64,000 nucleotides of DNA from Pontibacillus chungwhensis (GTDB taxonomy: Bacteria > Bacillota > Bacilli > Bacillales > BH030062), in contig NZ_CP126446.1 of NCBI RefSeq assembly GCF_030166655.1, positions 310,001-374,000 on the forward strand, written 5' to 3'. The notes beneath the pieces are model-generated. The model was not told where the DNA came from. It saw only the letters and a list, made by a program, of their open reading frames with translations, and did no database searches. The position numbers and the translations under genes are program-made. This document shows positions 59,846-64,000 of this stretch, piece by piece (position 1 is the stretch's first letter; each line of letters starts with the position of its first letter).

Positions 59846-60860
59846 GAGTCGGTTTGCATTCCGCTAGAGCCTCTCACGGGGAGCTTGAGCCATGCTTGGC
59901 AAACTTGAGCCGCTCCGCATTACGCGGGGGGTGGACTGGAGCCGGTTTTTCTTGAACTAGAGCCAGAAATGGAAAACAAGAGTCACAAATCAAGAGGAAG
60001 AGCCGGCTTTAGGATATATGAGCCGCTATTTCGGGCGCTTGAGCCAGAAAGAGAAAAAGTAGAGCCAGAACCACCTGAGTATGAGTCACTTATCTCTGAC
60101 TTGAGCCGTTGCCCCCGAACTTGAGTCGCCCCACATTACGCGGGGGAACTGGAGCCGGTTTTTCTTGAACTCGAGCCAGAAATGGAAAACAAGAGTCACA
60201 AATCGAGAGGAAGAGCCGGCTTTAGGATATATGAGCCGCTATTTCGGGCGCTTGAGCCAGAACGAGAAAAAGTAGAGCCAGAACCACTTTCGTATGAGTC
60301 GCTTATCTCTGACTTGAGCCACTGCCCCCGCACTTGAGTCGCCTCCGCACTGAGCGGGGGAACTGGAGCCAGTTTTTCTTGAACTCGAGCCAGAAATGGA
60401 AAACAAGAGTCACAAATCAAGAGGAAGAGCCGCCTTTAGAAAATATGAGCCGCTATATCGGTCGCTTGAGCCAGAAAGAGAAAAAGTAGAGCCAAAACCA
60501 CCTGAGTATGAGTCACTTATCTCTGACTTGAGCCACTGCCCCCGAACTTGAGCCGCTCCGCACTAAGCGGGGGAACTGGAGCCGTTTTATCTTGAACTCG
60601 AGCCAGAAATGGAAAACAAGAGTCACAAATCAAGAGGAAGAGCCGCCTTTAGAAAATATGAGCCGCTACATCGGGCGCTTGAGCCAGAAATAGAAAAAGT
60701 AGAGCCAGAATCACCCGCGTATGAGTCGCTTATCTCTGACTTGAGCCGTTGCCCCCGAACTTGAGCCGCTCCCCTCAAACTTGAGCCGCTCCCCCCGAAC
60801 TTGAGCTACTCCCCCCGAACTTGAGCCGCTCCACCCAAACTCGAGCTATTCCCCCCCAAA
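59846..60860. repeat. Large 20/21-bp phased GAGCC array with four 213-bp higher-order repeats
   Basis: About 48 copies of GAGCC or GAGTC (mostly TTGAGCC) are spaced 20 or 21 bases apart. After four leading units (59846, 59867, 59887, 59907) come four copies of a 213-214-bp block starting near 59935, 60148, 60362 and 60575. Each block contains ten motifs with steps 21,20,20,20,21,21,21,20,20,29. The blocks are roughly 90 percent alike by eye. The end (60749-60850) is five 20-bp units like CCCCCGAACTTGAGCCGCT. TGA in TTGAGCC recurs in all frames on the plus strand, so it is non-coding. Confidence 0.9.
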
Positions 60861-60893
60861 AACATGGGCCGCACCTTCCCTATCTCTGGAAAT

Positions 60894-60909
60894 TGTTTCA
60901 CGTGTAACT
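60894..60909. promoter_or_regulatory. parS-like sequence
   Basis: TGTTTCACGTGTAACT matches the Bacillus parS consensus TGTTNCACGTGAAACA at 14 of 16 positions, with the CACGTG centre intact. It lies 35 bases after the periodic array. Two mismatches are in the right half, so ParB binding is uncertain. Confidence 0.35.
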
Positions 60910-61000
60910 TTTTTAACAATCAAATAATTAGAAAACAAAAGAGATCTAATACAAATAGACAAAAATAGTTAACAAATGATTGATTTCGATTCTAAACACA

Positions 61001-61043
61001 AAAGAACCCCGCATATCGACGTGGTTCGTCGGCATGCGGGGTT
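61001..61043 (-). terminator. Terminator after glyQS
   Basis: On the minus strand AACCCCGCAT and ATGCGGGGTT pair around a 19-base loop and are followed by CTTTT. Confidence 0.82.
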
Positions 61044-61054
61044 TTGAATGCATT

Positions 61055-62443
61055 TTAGTACGTTAATTGATCTTCAAGGAAGCTGCGAAGGTCGCTGATG
61101 TTCAGGCGAGTCTGTTCCATTGTGTCACGGTTACGTACAGTAACTTGACCGTCTTCTTTGGAATCGAAGTCGTACGTGATACAGAATGGTGTACCGATCT
61201 CGTCGTGACGGCGGTAACGTTTACCGATTGAACCAGCGTCGTCGTAGTCGACCATGAAGTGCTTAGAAAGGTCAGCGAATACTTCTTTCGCTTCGTCGCC
61301 TAGTTTCTTAGAAAGTGGGAACACGGCTGCTTTGTATGGAGCCACTGCTGGGTGGAACTTCATAACAGTACGGGAAGAGCCGTCTTCTAATTCTTCTTCT
61401 TCGTAAGCATCAGCAAGGAAGGCAAGAGCTAAGCGGTCTGCACCAAGGGCAGGCTCGATCACATATGGAATGTAACGCTCGTTTGTTTCCTGGTCGATGT
61501 ATTTGAAGTCTTCGCCGGAGTGCTCAGCGTGCTGAGTTAGGTCGAAGTCTGTACGGGAAGCAATGCCCCATAATTCGCCCCAGCCCATTGGGAACTGGTA
61601 CTCGATGTCTGTTGTGGCGTTACTGTAGTGAGATAACTCATCTTCACCATGTTCGCGCAGGCGAAGGTTTTCGCCTTCAATGCCAAGAGACTTCAACCAG
61701 TTGTGACAGAAGTTCTTCCAGTAATCGTACCATTCTAACTCTTCACCAGGCTTACAGAAGAATTCCATTTCCATTTGTTCGAATTCACGCGTACGGAAAA
61801 TGAAGTTACCTGGAGTGATTTCGTTACGGAAGCTCTTACCGATTTGGCCAATACCGAATGGAAGTTTCTTACGCATAGAACGCTGAACGTTTTTGAAGTT
61901 CACGAAGATTCCTTGCGCTGTTTCAGGGCGAAGGTAGATGTCATCCGTTGCGCCTTCTGTAACACCTTGTTGCGTTTGGAACATAAGGTTGAACTGACGG
62001 ATTCCTGTGAAGTTCTTCTCGCCACATGTTGGACAAGCGATGTCATGCTCGTCGATTAGCTTTTCCATTTCTTCAAATGGAAGGCCATCTACGACCATTT
62101 CTTTTCCTTCAGCTTCTAGTTTGTTCTCGATCAGTTTGTCTGCGCGGTGACGAGACTTACATTCTTTACAGTCGATCATTGGGTCGTTGAAGTTACCTAA
62201 GTGACCAGATGCTTCCCACGTTTTTGGGTTCATTAGGATCGCTGCATCAAGACCTACGTTAAGCGGGTTCTCTTGGATGAACTTTTGCCACCAGGCACGC
62301 TTTAAGTTGTTCTTTAATTCAACGCCAAGTGGACCGTAGTCCCATGTGTTCGCAAGGCCGCCGTAGATTTCAGAACCTTGGAAGATAAAGCCGCGATGCT
62401 TTGAGTGTGATACTAATTGATCCATTGTAGTTTTCTTAGACAT
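61055..62443 (-). CDS. glyQS: Glycyl-tRNA synthetase (homodimeric type)
   Basis: The 462-residue class II synthetase charges tRNA-Gly. Motif 1 region [25 protein letters not shown], motif 2 [26 protein letters not shown] and motif 3 [14 protein letters not shown] are present. [11 protein letters not shown] and CPTCG form a zinc-like insert. The length equals that of Staphylococcus GlyQS (463). ATG 62443 has AAAGGAGG eight bases upstream; the longer frame runs through the T-box terminator. It is regulated by a glycine T-box. Confidence 0.96.
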   Translation of the reverse strand: MSKKTTMDQLVSHSKHRGFIFQGSEIYGGLANTWDYGPLGVELKNNLKRAWWQKFIQENPLNVGLDAAILMNPKTWEASGHLGNFNDPMIDCKECKSRHRADKLIENKLEAEGKEMVVDGLPFEEMEKLIDEHDIACPTCGEKNFTGIRQFNLMFQTQQGVTEGATDDIYLRPETAQGIFVNFKNVQRSMRKKLPFGIGQIGKSFRNEITPGNFIFRTREFEQMEMEFFCKPGEELEWYDYWKNFCHNWLKSLGIEGENLRLREHGEDELSHYSNATTDIEYQFPMGWGELWGIASRTDFDLTQHAEHSGEDFKYIDQETNERYIPYVIEPALGADRLALAFLADAYEEEELEDGSSRTVMKFHPAVAPYKAAVFPLSKKLGDEAKEVFADLSKHFMVDYDDAGSIGKRYRRHDEIGTPFCITYDFDSKEDGQVTVRNRDTMEQTRLNISDLRSFLEDQLTY

Positions 62444-62488
62444 TTGTATGTCCTCCTTTATCACTTCAAGATGTCGTCCCATAACAAA

Positions 62489-62700
62489 TAAAAAAATCTC
62501 GTCACTGGGACAATGCCCAGGGACGAGATTAAACCCGCGGTTCCACCCTGATTGATGACTTGCTCGGTTAGCAAGCATCCACTTTATGCGTGCATACTCA
62601 GGAATGCCGTTTCTTTAAACCGTTCTCTGAGCTCGCACCGTCCTCAGATCGCTAGGGGAAGGGGGTTTAAATACTATGTTTCCGTCATCATATGATATAA
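62489..62700 (-). promoter_or_regulatory. T-box leader of glyQS (glycine specifier)
   Basis: On the minus strand the T-box AGGGTGGAACCGCGGG (62549-62534) precedes a terminator with stem AATCTCGTCCCTGGG / CCCAGTGACGAGATT and TTTTTTT (62530-62489). Stem I upstream contains GAAACGGCATTCC, where GGC is the likely glycine specifier codon. Uncharged tRNA-Gly would favour antitermination. Confidence 0.93.
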
Positions 62701-62794
62701 ACTTTTTTGTTTTCTAATAGTAGCATAGCTTTTTTTCATTCACAAGTCTACCCGGAAAAAGCCGAACTCCCTTTCGTTTTGAGGGGGGATTTTT

Positions 62795-62802
62795 GCTATA
62801 AT
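62795..62802 (+). promoter_or_regulatory. Extended -10 promoter of pcrB-pcrA
   Basis: TGCTATAAT (TG extension plus perfect TATAAT) lies about 35 bases upstream of pcrB. No good -35 box is seen at 17 bases, consistent with an extended -10 type. Confidence 0.6.
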
Positions 62803-62837
62803 GGATGAATGGAATATGGTAAACGGAGGCTAGTGCC

Positions 62838-63527
62838 ATGTACGATATGAAAAAGTGGGAGCACGTGTTTAAACTTGATCCCAATAAAGAGATTTCAGAT
62901 GAAGATTTAGAGAAAATATGTGAATCGGGAACAGATGCGGTCATTGTCGGCGGCACAGACGATGTGACGCTCGATCAAGTGTTGTCTTTGCTAGCTGGCA
63001 TACGACGGTATTCGGTTCCTTGTATATTAGAAATATCCAATCTAGAAGCTATTACACCGGGGTATGACTATTATTTTATTCCAATGGTGTTAAATAGTTC
63101 AGAAAAACGCTGGATGATGGATGTCCACCACGAAGCTGTGAAAGAATATGGAGATATTACCGATTGGGATGAGATGATTGCTGAAGGGTATTGTATATTA
63201 AATCCTGAATCGAAGGCGTTTCAGGCAACGAATAGCGTCATGCCTGATGAGGAAGATGTGATTGCCTATGCCAGAATGTCTGAGCACTTGTTCCGCTTGC
63301 CGATCTTTTACCTTGAATATAGTGGGACTTACGGGGACCCAGGGTTAGTTGAGAAAGTTGGTCAAACGCTTGATCAAACCTTGCTGTTCTACGGAGGTGG
63401 CATCACGACCCCTGAACAAGCGAAGGAAATGAAAGCTTATGCTGATGTCATTGTTGTTGGAAATGTCATTTACGATAATATGAAACAAGCTTTACAAACG
63501 GTAGCAGCCGTAAAAGAACGAGAATAA
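62838..63527 (+). CDS. pcrB: Heptaprenylglyceryl phosphate synthase
   Basis: The 229-residue TIM-barrel prenyltransferase transfers a heptaprenyl group to glycerol-1-phosphate, making an archaeal-type ether lipid precursor in Bacillales. Motifs are [26 protein letters not shown] and [17 protein letters not shown] 62838 has AAACGGAGG upstream. It is followed after 15 bases by pcrA, the conserved order. Confidence 0.94.
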   Translation: MYDMKKWEHVFKLDPNKEISDEDLEKICESGTDAVIVGGTDDVTLDQVLSLLAGIRRYSVPCILEISNLEAITPGYDYYFIPMVLNSSEKRWMMDVHHEAVKEYGDITDWDEMIAEGYCILNPESKAFQATNSVMPDEEDVIAYARMSEHLFRLPIFYLEYSGTYGDPGLVEKVGQTLDQTLLFYGGGITTPEQAKEMKAYADVIVVGNVIYDNMKQALQTVAAVKERE

Positions 63528-63542
63528 AGGAGTGTCGCTCTC

Positions 63543-64000
63543 TTGAGCCCGTTAACAAACGACTTGCTAAAAGGATTAAACGAACAACAGCGTGAAGCCG
63601 TAAAAACGACAGATGGTCCGTTACTTCTTATGGCCGGAGCCGGAAGTGGGAAAACCCGAGTGTTGACCCACCGTATCGCTTATTTATTAGGGGAGAAAGA
63701 AGTTGCCCCGCGCAACGTGCTTGCGATTACGTTTACGAATAAAGCTGCACGTGAGATGAAGGATCGTGTTGGTGATCTTGTTGGACCAGAAGCACGAGAC
63801 ATGTGGATTTCGACGTTCCACTCTATGTGTGTGCGTATTCTGCGAAGAGATATTGACCGAATTGGGATTAACCGTAACTTCTCCATTCTTGATACAACCG
63901 ATCAGCTCTCAGTTATTAAACAAGTATTAAAAGATTTAAACTTAGATCCGAAGAAATTTGATCCTCGTGCGATGCTTGGTGCGATTAGTACTGCGAAGAA
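63543..64000 (+). CDS. pcrA: ATP-dependent DNA helicase PcrA (5' part, runs off the window)
   Basis: The first 152 residues of the superfamily 1A helicase are seen: [41 protein letters not shown] with the Q and Walker A motifs, then motif Ia [17 protein letters not shown] and [13 protein letters not shown]. PcrA unwinds DNA in repair and removes RecA. The TTG at 63543 with AAAGGAG ten bases upstream is the best start, giving [13 protein letters not shown]. The remainder lies to the right of the window. Confidence 0.95.
   Translation, partial: MSPLTNDLLKGLNEQQREAVKTTDGPLLLMAGAGSGKTRVLTHRIAYLLGEKEVAPRNVLAITFTNKAAREMKDRVGDLVGPEARDMWISTFHSMCVRILRRDIDRIGINRNFSILDTTDQLSVIKQVLKDLNLDPKKFDPRAMLGAISTAK

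Noticed and set aside
60196-60420. Minus-strand 74-residue open frame in the GAGCC array
   Set aside because: No ribosome-binding site; it exists only because the minus strand of TTGAGCC lacks stops, and the frame is broken between repeat copies.
59846-60860. CRISPR array
   Set aside because: Repeats of 20-21 bases follow one another without unique spacers, the core is only about 5-7 bases and no cas genes are nearby.
63359-63380. Fourth copy of the TTGATCA palindrome (GGTCAAACGCTTGATCAAACC)
   Set aside because: It lies inside pcrB, is not symmetrical in the same way and is explained by the conserved peptide [10 protein letters not shown].
63541-63550. TTGAGCC at the pcrA start as part of the phased array
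   Set aside because: A single occurrence that forms the start codon and second codon of pcrA, with no neighbours at 20-21 bases.

Overview
The window comes from a moderately halophilic, spore-forming, low-GC Gram-positive of the Bacillaceae (Halobacillus/Pontibacillus-like; inferred, not proven). The 16S-tRNA-23S-5S operon is of Bacillus type. Gene order matches the Bacillus subtilis blocks yeaC-yeaD-yebA-guaA-pbuG, yebE-yebG, the pur operon and yerA-yerB-yerC-pcrB-pcrA. SAM, purine and T-box leader RNAs are present, and a BCCT compatible-solute transporter sits next to purB. No transposase, prophage or CRISPR array was seen.

Layout. 1-1.7 kb: an ABC-2 type exporter (permease cut by the left edge). 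1.9-4.1 kb: rlmD-type rRNA methyltransferase and a ferritin-like protein. 4.2-6.9 kb: S-box-controlled metNIQ methionine importer. 7-11.5 kb: a long inverted repeat, a YfcC-type permease, small membrane proteins, a general-stress-17M-like protein and an NAD(P)-binding protein. 11.8-15.6 kb: a five-gene membrane protein-CcdA-TlpA-response regulator-histidine kinase cluster, probably a regulated extracytoplasmic thiol-redox module. 15.6-20.7 kb: dicarboxylate symporter plus aspartase, divergent from a GlnK/GlnL-like two-component system, with a near-consensus CcpA cre site between them. 20.8-23.7 kb: DinB-like protein, class I aldolase and a nucleobase permease. 23.9-25.6 kb: a GH68 fructosyltransferase-like enzyme with cysteine-rich tails, no signal peptide and a sigma-K-like promoter. 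25.8-33.7 kb: MoxR/DUF58/transglutaminase operon, then guaA and pbuG, each behind a guanine-class riboswitch. 33.8-39.5 kb: a complete rrn operon with tandem promoters. 39.5-44 kb: Hsp20, yebE, yebG, purB and a BCCT transporter. 44.2-55.9 kb: the purEKCSQLFMNHD operon behind a PurR-type operator and a third guanine riboswitch. 55.9-59.8 kb: an EYxxD micro-protein, a DUF2892 protein, yerA, yerB and yerC. 59.8-60.9 kb: a large non-coding periodic array. 61-64 kb: T-box-controlled glycyl-tRNA synthetase, pcrB and the start of pcrA.

How it works together. The right two thirds are a purine hub. De novo synthesis (pur operon, purB), GMP formation (guaA), uptake (pbuG) and a predicted deaminase (yerA) are tied together by three C74-type purine riboswitches and three PurBox pairs (purE, purB, pbuG).

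Most unusual signals. (1) A roughly 1 kb array of about 48 GAGCC/GAGTC motifs spaced 20-21 bp apart (two helical turns), organised in four 213-bp higher-order repeats, between yerC and glyQS. (2) A second, shorter array with a different core but the same 20/21-bp phasing after purD. (3) Three copies of an identical intergenic 20-bp palindrome. (4) The probably sporulation-expressed GH68 protein. Coordinates and motif calls come from reading the sequence by eye; no database search was run.
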